Source: Euglena gracilis (taxonomy: Eukaryota > Euglenida > Euglenophyceae > Euglenales). From it: 64,000 nt of DNA. The notes beneath the pieces were generated by a model, which was not told the DNA's origin, did no database searches, and saw nothing but the letters and a program-made list of their open reading frames with translations. The stretch's first letter is position 1. Every line of letters starts with the position of its first letter. The stretch spans positions 9,598,241 through 9,662,240 of the forward strand of contig CP154955.1 of NCBI GenBank assembly GCA_039621445.1. The letters run 5' to 3'. Position numbers and translations under genes: made by a program. Positions 1-11,168 of the stretch are shown one piece after another.

Positions 1-290
1 GGTGTTCCCCCCGTGACCCCCCCCCCCCCGTGACCCCCCCGTGACCCCCCCCCCGTGACCCGAACCACCCCCCATACTGCGGAAAAAAGAAAAAAAGGGG
101 GGTGACACGTTTTCAATGAGGGCATTTGTGGCAATGACACGTTTCCCATTAAGGCATTTGTGTTCAGGCACGTTTTCAATGAAGGCGCCGTTTTTGGGGT
201 CCGAATTTCACAAATTCGCGTTTTTGACCCCTTGCGTGAATCATGACCACGAATTTCAGGGCAGGCATTTGGCGGGCTCTGAACACGTTT
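1..290. repeat. C-tract and short tandem repeat region
   Basis: The first 60 bases are C tracts punctuated by GTGACC. Bases 105-190 hold degenerate tandem copies of a unit with CACGTTTTCAATGA and GGCATTTGTG. The GTGACCCCCC motif recurs at about 11370-11410 and 12230-12250, so it belongs to a dispersed family. No gene is seen. Confidence 0.6.
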
Positions 291-294
291 TTAT

Positions 295-412
295 ACACAA
301 ATTGTGGCTGAGCCCAGATTTCAGCCTGAAAACGTGTTCAGGGGGCCCCCTTCGGGGGCCCCTGGCTGAACACGTTTTCAGGCTGAAATCTGGGCTCAGC
401 CACAATTTGTGT
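295..412. repeat. Near-perfect fold-back hairpin element
   Basis: Two arms of about 48 bases are reverse complements (left about 295-342, right about 365-412) around a GC core whose loop reads TTCG. Both arms contain GGCTGAGCCCAGATTTC or its complement. The near identity of the arms suggests a recent fold-back or MITE-type insertion, or hairpin-driven copy correction. Nothing coding is visible. Confidence 0.8.
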
Positions 413-1486
413 GTAAAAAAAAACAACAACAAAATGCCCACTATGGTATGACCAATACCCGGTGTGGGGCTGCGGATCATACCACGAATTAGTTCGGATT
501 CCCAAAGCGTCAGTGATGTGAACCCTTTCCTTTCGTCCTTCAGGGTAGCAATGAATCCGGCATTGTGCATACAATACTTCCCAGAACTTCGGTTGCTGAT
601 ATTGCGAGCACCAACGGCTCGCCTACTCTTGTTCACTACCTTCAGGCATGGCTTCACGGGCATGGTAAGAGGGTGGTGATGATGTTGTCAAGCCTTGGCG
701 CGAGGAAGCAGCGGGTGCTGGTGGTGCTGGGTGTGACAAGCAGTTCTCTCCCACGCATCGCTTTCCTTCCCATTGTAGGCGCAAGCAATGCCCGCACACC
801 CACTGCTGTGTCTAGAGCAGCCATGATGCATACGGGACTTCACTGGCTGCCACGGGCACTGTCGCCACGTGGTTGACCATCAACAGCTTCGCATTCCAGC
901 CTTGGAATTTCCGTTGCAATGACTTTGTGAAAGAGGCAAAGGGGCAGTGGAAGACACCATTGTCCGCATCAGAACCAGAATGAGGAGTCCGGATCTCTCT
1001 CTGCACGCCGTTTTCGGGTTTCCCTGGTATCTAAAACCTCCCCAAATAATGGGGCGGGGTGACCCGTTACTGGCACCTTTCCTGTGAGTCACACGGCTGG
1101 CCGACAACGTGCTCCCCCGTAGTAAAAATCGGGGCAGGATCCAACGTTTGATGATGGTAGGCAGTGCCCAAATAACGGGGTAGGGGGGAAGGTCAAAAAG
1201 ATGTGGAGGTTGTTGTTTTGTCCATTTGAAGTCATTTTTCACTAATTTTTGTCAACTATGCCAATTTTAGACCTTTTTTGACCAATTCTGACCATTTCGG
1301 CCTTGGGCTGAAGGGGGATAAGAGGCACAATTGCTGAGTGCAAAATATCATGGATGTGGCGGCAAGCGCTTTGCAGTTTCTCAGGTGGGGGGAGGATTGC
1401 TAGGCATACAATTACCGAGCAAAACATATTGCCGGCAAGGAAACACATCACAGAAATTTTGACTGGAACCCGCTGCGTTTTTTCAG

Positions 1487-1945
1487 AAGTACGGTTGGGA
1501 AATTTTGGGTGGACCCCCTAGGTTTTTTCAGACATACGGCAGGGAAATTTTGGCTGAACCCGCCCTGGGGTTATTCAGAAATACAGTTAAATGTTGACTG
1601 CCCACCCCTGGTTTTTCCTTAGAATAACGGTTGGGAAATTTTGGCTGGACCCCCCCAGGATTTTTTAGAAATACGGTTGTTAAATGTTGGTTGGACCCCC
1701 CTGCATTTTTTTCAGAGTCACGGTTGATAAATGTTGGCTGGACCCCCCTGGGCTTTTTTAGTCATACGGTGGGGAAACTTTGGCTGGACCCCCTGGATTT
1801 TTTCATTGTATCACGGTTGGGAAATTTTGGCTGGACCCCGCTCGGTTTTTCTCAGAAATACGGTTGGGGAATAGGGCTGGAACCCCCAACCCCCTGGGTT
1901 TTTTTCGGAATTAACTTTGGGAAATTTTGGCTGTTCCCTCCTGGA
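1487..1945 (+). repeat. Minisatellite array 1 (GGGAAATTTTGGCTGGACCC units)
   Basis: About nine degenerate units of 45-60 bases each carry ACGGTTGGGAAATTTTGG, then CTGGACCCCCC, then a T-rich tract ending in CAGAA. Long open frames here are by-products of the repeat. The same unit forms a second array at 5656-6125. Confidence 0.75.
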
Positions 1946-2049
1946 CCTAAAGGGGAACACTGGTGAACGTATTTCTAAGTGCTCCTTTGCCCGAAGGGGT
2001 GAACGCTAGTTCTGTTCTGAACCCGGCGTCTCTAAAACGGCGCTTTAAA

Positions 2050-2130
2050 CAGGGGGGGGGGGGGCGGACGGCGGTTCTGTCCTGAACCTGGCACGCCGGG
2101 TTCAGGACAGAACCGGCGTCCGTCCCCCCT
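2050..2130. repeat. GC hairpin with CGGTTCTGTCCTGAACC arms
   Basis: An inverted repeat pairs GGGGGGCGGACG plus GGTTCTGTCCTGAACC with its reverse complement across a few-base loop. A half copy of the same motif precedes it at about 2010. It belongs to the fold-back elements that dominate the first 10 kb. Confidence 0.65.
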
Positions 2131-2406
2131 TTTTTTTGTAGCACCATGCCCCCCCCCCTAGTTAGTCACCCCCCCCCCCATTAGTCACCCTTGGGCCCCG
2201 GGCAAAAAATTTTTTTCGGAGGGAAATATTTTTCTTCAAAAAAGCACCGAATTTTTTGGGGGGCACGGTATTTTGGGTCATTCTATAGTCATTGTGAAGG
2301 ATTTTTGTCCACAAATTATTCGAACAACAAAGATTGCTCAACCGGTGTCCCATTATCAACGAGTTGGCAAAATTCACCAAAAAAATGAACGAAAAAAGGA
2401 TGTGAA

Positions 2407-2970
2407 ATGGTTCAAGTGACTAAAAAAAGAGACCAAATTTTGGCATTAGCCGCTGAAATTGAGCAATTGTCACCCCAAAATATGCATTTGCCACTCATAC
2501 CACCCAAAATTGTGCATACCGAAGGGCCACGGGTTTCTCAGAAAGATTTCAAAGGCACCATCGCGATAGCGAACAAGGTGAAGCCCCAATGGGACAGTGA
2601 TCCCACCACATGGAAACAGTTTTTCCGCAACTGGGAATATTGTTGGGATTTGAAGGGACAAACCCAAGACGACAACCCGGAGGTAATCAAGATGGAATTT
2701 ATTGATTGCCTCCCAAGGTTGTTGACCATTTGGAACAAAGTGTGCATGAGTTTGCAACAAATTTGGACCGAATTCACACACAATGCGTTCCATCCACCAA
2801 AACCCGCAATCGGGTACGGTTGGCACACTTGCCGCATTTTCCAGCTCAAAAAGCGCTATTCGCGCACCATTCCCCGAGTCTACAGGCACATTGCCACCAA
2901 ACCGCGTTTCGGCTCATGCTGTGGTCCCCCCATTAGCATTACCAGTCCCAATGGACGAGTTTTCGGATGA
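2407..2970 (+). pseudogene. Retrotransposon gag-like fragment (tentative)
   Basis: An open frame of 187 codons has ordinary composition, unlike the low-complexity frames around it. It begins with a charged segment and contains WDSDPTTWKQFFRNWEYCW, which resembles the W-x-F-x-x-W core of gag capsid domains. Downstream, about 3030-3190 holds another open stretch with a Cys-x2-Cys pair that could be the remains of a zinc knuckle, but no protease or polymerase follows. The family call rests on a short motif and could be wrong. A decayed host exon is the alternative. Confidence 0.35.
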
Positions 2971-3590
2971 TTAGTCGGGTTTTCAAGCGAAAACCAGACC
3001 CACCCCCCTCTTAAATCAAGGGGGGGAAAGGTCCTGAAGAACAAGCAACTGAGCCAGGTTGCATTTGTTGCAGAATGGGTGAGGAAGAGCGGGGAAGAGC
3101 AGTTGAGCGCACAACACTTCCGCAAGTGGTTGGCCCGAGGCAGTTCCGAGGGTCCGGCATCCGAAGATCCCATTTTGAAAGCGGAGAGGCGGCAAAATGA
3201 GGCAATTTGTTCTACTTGGGCTTGAAAAGGGACACTGAAAAGCCAGGTGCTGGACTTGTGACCCCGTTTGAGAAGATCGAAAGTGAGATTTGGAAGTGGG
3301 TGATAGCTCGACGGGTGTAAGGGTTGAAAGTCACTAGGACTCCCAAGATTGCAGGCAGCAAAGCTCATGGGAAGAAGCGTGAAGTTTCCCGACCATGGCT
3401 GCAGTAGAGTACTCAGAAGAACTCAGTTCAAGACCAAGTTCAAGAGTCAAGTCAAGATTTGGACAACAAGCCGGCCATTGAGAGGAGTTGTGTAGAACGT
3501 TTGTGTTGTAACTTGCTTACGAACGTTGCACCACACACTGTTTGCGTCCTCCTGTCTTTTGTTCCCCTGTTCCAAAAGGTTTTGGCATTC

Positions 3591-3782
3591 ACTATGTCAA
3601 GAATTGTGTTTGGGCCAAGAGTTAGGGGGAGCCCAGGGGCGGGGAACGCGGCGCCGAAGGCGCCGCGGTCGCCCCTGGGCCCCCCTAAAACCTTGGCCCA
3701 AAACACTGTTCTTGGTTGAAACCGTGTTTGGGCGAAGATTTAAGACTTTCAATGTCTCGAAATCGGCCCAACACGGTTTCAT
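3591..3782. mobile_element. Palindromic MITE-like element, copy 1
   Basis: About 192 bases contain a long inverted repeat. GTGTTTGGGCCAAG, TTAGGGGG and GCCCAGGGGCG are mirrored by their complements around a GGCGCCGAAGGCGCC cap. A second copy lies at 8771-9411 and is interrupted there by another element, so copy 1 gives the empty-site sequence. No coding content. Confidence 0.8.
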
Positions 3783-3809
3783 CCCTAAAATCTGTATGCC
3801 ACAGGCCAC

Positions 3810-3975
3810 GAATGGTGCCCAGTTGGGCCAGATGTGTTTGCCAAATTTGTTGGCTAGTTTTGGCCACAGATAGTGCCCAGTTTTGGGCCAGATGTATTTG
3901 CCTGTTTTGGGCCACAGACAGTGCCCAGTTTTTGGCCAGATTTGGTGGCCAGTTTTGGCCAAATGTGGTGGCCAG
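3810..3975. repeat. Short tandem repeats with GGCCAGATGT/CAGTTTTGGCC
   Basis: Five or six degenerate units of about 25-30 bases alternate between GCCCAGTTTTGGGCC and CAGATGTGTTTGCC. The frames open on either strand follow the repeat and are not taken as genes. Confidence 0.6.
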
Positions 3976-4289
3976 TCTTTTGGATTGACATCTGAGAAAT
4001 GCCAGCAACATCCATCCATCAACAAAAGGTTTATTTTTTCCGGCGCGTTTGCGAACCAGCACTGAAAAAAAGGAGAGATAAGGTCTCTTACTGATTGCGA
4101 GGGCCGTAATCCTGTTAGCAAAGATCCAAAAAAAATATGCGGAAAAAATGGCGACCGGATTTAATTCCCCGACTGCGGGGGGGCCCACCGGATTAAATTC
4201 CTTGCAGTTTAATTCCTGACGTATTTAATGTCCTCGCGGTTTTCGCCCGGGCTTGTAGCGGCCCATGGGTCGGGGGCAGGGGTCCTCGA

Positions 4290-4480
4290 GCCCCCTACCC
4301 CCCCCCCCTTTATTGTCCCCCCCCCTTTATTGTCCCTGGGCCCCGGCCGACGGGGGATTTTTTTGGCCCGGCCAATGAAATTCCTTTGGTACCCCTTTAT
4401 TGTCCCCCCCCCTTTATTGTCCGGTCGGGCCTCCCGGGGGCAGGTCGGTGGGACAATAAAGGGGGGGGGGGTGGTAATTG
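4290..4480. mobile_element. Inverted-repeat element with CCCCTTTATTGTCCCC tags
   Basis: C tracts carrying the word TTTATTGTCC occur three times on the left and as GGACAATAAAGGGG on the right. This is the C/G-tract plus tag-word design seen in several other elements of the window. No reading frame of interest. Confidence 0.55.
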
Positions 4481-5203
4481 TCCCCCTCTGAAGGAGCCTC
4501 CCGAGTGAAGATTTTTTCTGGTGACGTTCACCGCGGGAACACTTTTTTCGTTTGAAAGCAGCTGAAAGCTTCTTAAAAACACAACTTTTGTTTAAAAAAA
4601 TAACAAAAAGGAAATGCCGTGGGAGTTTTTTTTTCACCCAAATCCTTTTTTCTTTTTTGGACTGGGCAATGGATGGTTTCAACAGCAAATTGATGAAAAA
4701 TTCATGAAATTAGTGATTTTGTATTACCGGTATTTTTTTTATGTGAATTGAACCAAAAATGATGGGCTTTTGAAACAATTTTTGACCCATTTTAAGTTCA
4801 ACTTTGCCCCTTTGCTTGTTTTTTTTTTTTGCTTTTTTAAAGCAAAAAAAACTTTTTTGCAATGATTTCTGAAAGACAAAAAATTTCTTCCTCGATATGG
4901 TGCAAAGTGATTTGAAAGAGTCCAACTGTCCAAACCCTTATCCACGTGTGGCAGCCATTTTATGGAGTGAATGCCATCATGCGAGTGCCTCTTTGAAAAG
5001 TTTCGACGCAAGGACCTTGTCGAACACCACGGCAACGTTTCCATAAATTGCGATGTTGCAAGCTTATTTTGTGAGGTGTGGTTCCATCTACTCCAAAGGG
5101 TCTCATATTCACAGCTCCCAAACCTTCCTCCCCTGAGATGTATAACCCCCGAAATAGAAACACGGGTTAGCTAAAAGCGGACCACTACCTCCGGCACCAT
5201 GGT

Positions 5204-5243
<40 letters not shown>

Positions 5244-5313
5244 GCACACACACACCCACCCACCCACCCACCCACCCACCCACACACACACACGCGCGCG
5301 CGCGCGCGCACAC
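5204..5313. repeat. (AC)n/(CCCA)n/(CG)n microsatellite
   Basis: Compound simple repeat: (AC)n, then CCCA units, (AC)n again and a short (CG)n run. The frames translated as Thr-His or Val-Cys repeats across it are artefacts. Confidence 0.9.
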
Positions 5314-5655
5314 CGAATTTCACCGCAATGGCCCATTTCAACCATTTTTTTCAGGAAAAATGCGAAAAAAGTCACTTTCTTGGCCATTTTTCAGGTCGGG
5401 AAAGGAACTGTTCAAGGGCTTTTCACGGCTTCACGCCCGAACCGGCGTTCTGGACACAGTTGTTGAAACTGTGGATTAGGGGCTCTGGCTTCATGCCCGA
5501 ACCGGCGTTCAAGGAACCCAGGCCAATTTCGCCCTAAATACCCAGTTTCTGAACATTTTTGGGCATTTTTGGGATCCTTTGGGCTCATGGCCATGTCGAT
5601 CGGCCGATTGGGGTTTTCATCCGTCTGGTGCCAGGTCACCCATCAATCGAAAGGT

Positions 5656-6125
5656 TTTTTTTTCAGAATTACGATTTGGAAAATTTTTTTGGTTGGACCA
5701 CCCCTAGGTTTTTTCAGAATCATGGTTGGGAAATTTTGGCTGGACCCCCCCAGATTTTTTCAGATTTGCAATGCCGAATTTTCAGTTGGACCCCGCTGGT
5801 TTTTTCCCCAGAATTATGGTTGGTATTTGATCCCCCCTTTTTTTCAGAATTCCGGTTCAGAAATTTTGGCTGGGTTTCTTCACAAACACGGTTAAAAAAA
5901 AAATTGGCTGGAGCCCCCCCTAGGGTTTTCAGAAGTACGGTTGGGAAATTTTGGCTGGACCCCCCCGGGAATTTTTCAAAATTGTTGGGAAATGTTAATT
6001 ATAGTTGGGAAATTTTGGCCCCCTTGGGTGTTTTCAAAATTGGTTGGACCCTCCCCTGGGTTTTTCAGAATTATGGTTAGGAAATTTTAGCTGGACCCCT
6101 TGGGTTTTTTCAGAATTACGATTTT
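5656..6125 (+). repeat. Minisatellite array 2 (same unit as array 1)
   Basis: Degenerate units of GGTTGGGAAATTTTGG, CTGGACCCC and TTTTTTCAGAATTA repeat about eight times. They match the array at 1487-1945 in sequence and orientation. Confidence 0.75.
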
Positions 6126-6374
6126 TGGACCCTTTTCGCAAATTCCAAAATTCACTGTTCACCTGCCATGTTGCCCCTTGATCGATAACCCTTCTCAAGG
6201 GTTTTAGATGGCCTTAGATTTCAGCCCTGTTGCATGGTATTTCAGAAAATCCCCAGATTTGGCCAAATGGAAATTGTTGCACAAAATACCCCAATTTCTG
6301 GCCAAATACCCCCCCAAAAGTGCTCAGATATGATTGCCTCATGTCTACAAACCATTTTTGGACACTTTTTGGCA

Positions 6375-6492
6375 CTTTTCATTTTCGGTCCCCGGGACGC
6401 CGTTTTCCCGCCCGAACCGGCGTTCTGGACACCGGTTCGGCGCAGAAATTTCTGCGCCGAACCGGCGTCCAGAACGCCGGTTCGGGCGTGAA
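6375..6492. repeat. Fold-back element with CCCGAACCGGCGTTCTGG arms
   Basis: Left and right arms are close reverse complements around the palindrome GCGCAGAAATTTCTGCGC. Unpaired single copies of the arm lie at about 5430-5460 and 5490-5515, pointing to local duplication. No gene is present. Confidence 0.75.
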
Positions 6493-6499
6493 GCCAGAG

Positions 6500-7570
6500 C
6501 CCCAATACACGGTTTCAAGGGGAAAATTGTTGGTAAAATAATTTGCCTCGCGCCAATTTTGTTGTTTTATTTGGTGAATGCGTGGTGTTCTTGACTATTT
6601 CGGCCAACTTCAAGCTCCTTGCTGCCAAATCTCGATCCTTTGTGCAGTTGCTCACCTATTGAACTTGCATTAGTTTGAACGTTTTGGCGATTTTTTGCCA
6701 CTTTGAGTCTAATTGACCCTTTTTAACTTGTTGTTTACCACTTTGGGGGATTTTTTTTGGCCATTTTTGCCCATTTCCCCGCGGATTCCCTTTTGCTTTT
6801 GGTTTTGTTTTGTGCAACACTATTTGGTCCCGCTGCTCTATTGGCCCCGCAGCACTATAAGGGGAGGGGTTCACAACCTTGGGAGTCCCATTTTTGGGGT
6901 TTTGGAATTTTGGGGGCTAATCTCTCGTCAAAGTATCGGGAGAAACCCCAAGGAAGGGTGGTTGTTGCCTTCTCCAATCCATCTGCACCCCAAAGTGACA
7001 CCCATTGGGATTTTCGCCAAGACCTCTAAAATGGTGCAGTGTCTCAGAAATGTTTCACAGTCGCAAACCTTTCTTCTGTGGGGAAAATTTGGTTAGAGCC
7101 TCACCCCTCCTCCGCCTCTTTCTTGTGGTCAGAAGGAGGCGCTTGGGTGACACCCTGGGGCAAACACGATTGAATGTCAAGCTTGGGGACCTACCTTTGG
7201 GGCCAAGTTTGTGTGTTATGAACTTCGGCGGGCCAAGATGCAAAACAGGCCAAAAAGTCTAAATATTTGCAAGTTTAGGCCAAAGGCCTGGGGGGCGGAC
7301 CCCAGACCTACCGAGTCCAGAACGAGTCCAGTCCAGAGTCCAGTCCAGAACTAGTCCAACCGAGCAGGGGGTTGGGCCGACCCCCCCCCCACCCAAAAGA
7401 GACGACCCCCAACTTCTGTTGGGGCGTGAGGGTCCAAACTTTGTGCTTTCCTTTTGCCACAGGTGTTCATTTTGAACGGACCATCATCGGCATCAAGCTG
7501 CTTGAATTTCAAACCCAAGCTTTTTGCACTTCCCAGCCTTTGTGAGGTGGAAAGGTGTTTCAAAAAATTA
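6500..7570. other. No recognisable gene
   Basis: Mixed-composition DNA with a few moderately open frames, none with a motif I recognise. A run of short tandem GAGTCCAG units lies at about 7313-7350. I see nothing functional. Confidence 0.4.
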
Positions 7571-7575
7571 TATTA

Positions 7576-8207
7576 CAGTGTGGCCAAAAATTACGGAAGA
7601 CAAAAATTACGGCAAAAAAAATTACGAGAAAAAAATTTTGGCAAAATTTTTATTTTGGAAAAATTAATTTTGGCAAAATCTGGTCCCCGTGAAGGATTGA
7701 CGTCCGGCACAGGTGAGCCACATTTTCCTCCTGGTTGCGTGTTCAACGCAATTTTCTGTCCCCCAGTGGCTGCAATCACTCGAGGTATTGTGGCACGTAC
7801 CTGTCCAGCAACGCTTGCAATAAAATGGGGGAACGTTCAAGATCGGTCAGGCATGGGCAAAATATTCGCTGGCAAAAACAGAATGGAGGCCGTTCGCTGC
7901 AACTTCTGATAGAATTGTGCCACTGATCAGGTGTCAGTAATTTCTAATGCAGAGCGATTTTTGCTGTGATTTTACCCAGGTGCTTGATGCCGATCGCCCG
8001 TTTTTCAAGGAGCTGGCTGAGCATATACCGTTGAAGAAACTGACATTCAATTGGGATGAGTATTGTGTTCTTCTGGGCACAAACCGGAAGTGGGCTGGAA
8101 GAGGGCGTCGGAAACCGACGGAGTGAGAAAATTACGAGAAAAAAAATTATGGCAAAATTTGGGTATTTTGCCAAAATTTCTGTCTTCCGTAATTTTTAGC
8201 CGCACTG
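7576..8207. mobile_element. Tc1/mariner-like non-autonomous element (TA duplication)
   Basis: The ends are inverted repeats of at least 27 bases: the left begins CAGTGTGGCCAAAAATTACG and the right is the complement of CAGTGCGGCTAAAAATTACG. The element is flanked by TA on both sides (7574-7575, 8208-8209), the target-site rule of Tc1/mariner transposons. At 632 bases it is too short for a full transposase. Its interior holds coding-like stretches next to splice-like sites, and no DDE motif was identified. Confidence 0.75.
7978..8127 (+). pseudogene. Open coding-like stretch inside the TA element
   Basis: After a CAG acceptor-like site, about 48 sense codons run to a TGA at 8125. They include the motifs RPFFKELAEHIP and KKLTFNWDEYC. 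The composition is that of a real protein. It could be a transposase remnant or a captured host exon. I do not recognise the family and there is no start codon in the stretch. Confidence 0.3.
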
Positions 8208-8770
8208 TACCCCCAAATGGGCATCAGCTTCGGTTCAGCCCCTTGTGCTGGAGCTAGATGGGGTGGGGGTGCAGCCAGCAGTTTTTTTGATGTTTGATTC
8301 TCCAAGTGTAGGTGGGGGGGGAAGGCCATGAGAGAGAAAATCATTCTGGGCAAAACTAGAGGATAATCTCAGGTATCTTCAAGGTATTCAAAGATATTCA
8401 AAGATATTTTCGCACATTTTTTCCAGAGATGCAAAAGGACTGCAGTTGATAGTTGATGAGGGGTATTTAGAGCACAGGAGGATTGCCACAATTTGCCAGC
8501 AGTTTTGTGGCCACACTACCGATGCTGTGAAAAATTGTGGTATTCCCTCTTCTGTAACCTCAGGGTGCTGGACCCCTCCCCACAAACATTGCAGGAATTT
8601 TGGTTGGTGTGCGCAGTTCGGCAAGTCAACCATTTCTAATGGTTGGTTTGCACAATTGTGCACACCAATCAATTTTTTTTATTTTTTTGTTTTAACAATG
8701 AAGACTTATGAGGCAACAGAGTGGAAACAGGAGGAGAGCAGCATCCAGCATGTCTTAGAGGGGCAAATGA

Positions 8771-9411
8771 ACTATGCCAAGAACTGTGTTTGGGCCAAGA
8801 GTTAGGGGGAGCCCAGGGGCGGGGACCGCGGCGTCGAAGGCTCTCGGTCGCCCCTGGGCCCCCTAAAACCTTGGCCCAAAGGAGGTTAGGCAGTACGGGG
8901 GGCGGGGGGCTGTGGACCCCCCGGTGAACTTCACCGGTGAACGTTCACCGGGGGATAGGGGCGGGCTACTTTCGGCGGTGAAGTTCACCGGTGAAGTTCA
9001 CCGGTGAACTTCACTGTTTTGATGGTTGGGGGTGAAATTTTCATGGGTGAAATTTTGCTCCTTTCCTCTCAAAATGGTCATTTTGAGGTTGATGCTTCAT
9101 GGAATTTAATCGAAATTTCCGAAAACTTGCCCAAAAATGTAATTTTTGGCCATTTTTGGCCAAAAAGTGCTCTCTTGGTGAACTTCACCGGTGAAGTTCA
9201 CCGATGGGTTAGGCAGGGGGGGGGGAGGGGGTCCGGGACCCCCCGGTGAACTTTCAAACGGTGAACTTCACCATAGGGGGGGGGAGGGGGGGGTCAAAAT
9301 GACCAAAGTCTACTGCCTGATCTCCAAAACACTGTTCTTGGTTGAAACCGCGTTTTGGGCGAAGATTTAAGACTTTTAATGTCTCGAAATCGGCCCAAAC
9401 ACGGTTTCATG
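8771..9411. mobile_element. Palindromic MITE-like element, copy 2, split by an insertion
   Basis: Bases 8771-8880 and 9326-9411 together match the element at 3591-3782. The copy is interrupted after GGCCCAAA by a 445-base insertion that duplicated AAA. The order of events is readable: this element came first, the insertion second. Confidence 0.8.
8881..9325. mobile_element. Nested MITE with imperfect inverted ends and AAA duplication
   Basis: The insertion starts GGAGGTTAGGCAGTA and ends with the complement of GGAGATCAGGCAGTA (13 of 15 match). It is flanked by AAA at 8878-8880 and 9326-9328, and the uninterrupted relative at 3591-3782 has a single copy, which supports a 3-base target duplication. 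The interior is dominated by GGTGAACTTCACC palindromes, some in tandem. No frame encodes a transposase. Confidence 0.75.
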
Positions 9412-9740
9412 GTACGCTTGTGAAGTCAAGGAAATGGTTTGGAGGGCATCAGCGTCCAGATGTCTAGGGACAAATGAACAAAGGGTGCGCTTGTGAAGTT
9501 TCAGGAAATGGTTTGCACATGCACAAACAACCGGTTTTGCACATTTGCGCAACGACCATTTGTGCAATTTCACAAATGTACCACTTAGAGGTGCAGATTA
9601 ACTGCAGTTCACTGAAAATATTTAAGTGCGAGGTATTTTGTAGAATTTAAATACACGAAAGGACCACACTTCAAGGCTGGAATTGGGGCATGGACAATTG
9701 AGCTTAAACAGCTGTTTTTGACCACTGAAACATCATAATA

Positions 9741-9956
9741 CCCTCACCCCCCCCTCAAAGTGTCCCCCCCCCAAAGTGGCCAAAAAATTTGGCAAATTTT
9801 GGTTTACTCCCCTCAAAGTGGCCATTTTTCTTTGGCGCCAAAGGGGCAGAAGGCCAAAATTTGACCCCCCCAAAGTGCCCCCCCCCCTCCCAGAGTGGCC
9901 ATTTTGGGTCTCATGGTGCCTGGAGTGTGGCCACTTTGAAAGGGGGGGGGTGAGGG
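9741..9956. mobile_element. 216-base TA-flanked MITE (CCCTCACCCCCC ends)
   Basis: The left end CCCTCACCCCCCCCTCAAAGTG is mirrored by the complementary right end, and both sides are flanked by TA (9739-9740, 9957-9958). The interior repeats AAAGTGGCCA in both orientations. Size and target suggest a non-autonomous Tc1/mariner-type element. Confidence 0.7.
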
Positions 9957-10389
9957 TAAACAGCATTTCAAGTTTCAGGTTTTATCCTTGAAAGAAATGA
10001 GTCGAAAGGTGCCTTTCACCCGAGGTATTTGGTCCAAAATTGAGGCAGAGTTCATTGGCTGGGAATGGATGTATTTGCCGATAGAATAGAATATCCCTGT
10101 TGGGTATCTTTCGAAAGATTGAGAATGTAGGTTTCCTTTCAGAAATGTATGTATATGTATATATATATATATATATAAGTACATACCAATTTTTCACAAA
10201 GTCAGATTTCAAGGCATTTCAGGGCTTGTCCCACCTCCCTAAATTGTTTCAGCCACATCCCACGTTGATGAGGCAGCCGTTGGAAGGTTCCAAAACACAT
10301 TTACTGCCATGCACCTGTATTCAGAAGGTACACCTGTTCTGGGGCACTCTAACCGCCAAAGTCCAAACTTCCATCTCCATGTCTGAACC

Positions 10390-10612
10390 CCCCCCCCAAT
10401 AGAAGCACAGGTACACTTAAAGTGGACCGCCGCCTCTGGCGGCAAGGGGTGTGCTATTATTTGAACCTCACCTGCCTGATTTTAGTTGATTTTTTTTTAA
10501 AATCTCATCAAAATGAGAGTGCGCTTGTAGTGGAACGCCGCCTCAGTGGGGGGGGGTGTGTTTTTTATTTGGACCCTGCGCTTGTAGCGGCCCCGTGCTT
10601 CTATTAGGGGGG
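10390..10612. mobile_element. C/G-tract element with AATAGAAGCAC tags, copy 1
   Basis: Left terminus CCCCCCAATAGAAGCAC, right terminus GTGCTTCTATTAGGGGGG. Inside are GCGGACCGCCGCC modules with a CGCCTCTGGCGG hairpin. The same family is at 29190-29420. Confidence 0.7.
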
Positions 10613-11168
10613 GTTAGGGCCCAATCAAATTATTTGGGTTTTGGGAGCCAGGTGTCATCACTTCCCAAAAAAAGACGGGTTGCGCAAATGTGCGCACTGA
10701 CAAAGGAGAAATCCCCTAAGTGCGAGTTACATTGCCTATATCGGATGGGATTCTCGGCAACCTTCCGTTGTCGTCACGTGCAGCTCCTTGAGGGCCATGG
10801 TTCTGGTTGGCGTTCCATTTCATCTGCTCACTTTCACCCAGATGTCATTTTTGTTGCAGACGCAGACACAGATCCACAAAAGTGAAAACAATTGCATTTG
10901 CATTTTTTGTGCATTTTTTGTGTTTCTTTGCTTTTTGAAGGTGTGTGCCGTGTTCATTCCCAATTTGGGGAGGCCAAATTGGCAGGTCGGGGAGGGGAAA
11001 GATGGGCTTATTGCAGGTGAGTCCACAAAGACGGGCCAACGACGACTCTTAGAGGGGGAGGGGAATGACTTAAACCCCTGGGGAGGGGCACAGGTTTTGG
11101 ATGGGGGTGGGGAGGGTTGAACTTCCAGGGGGCAAGAATATGTTGGACAGAGGGGATCCCAACGCTAT

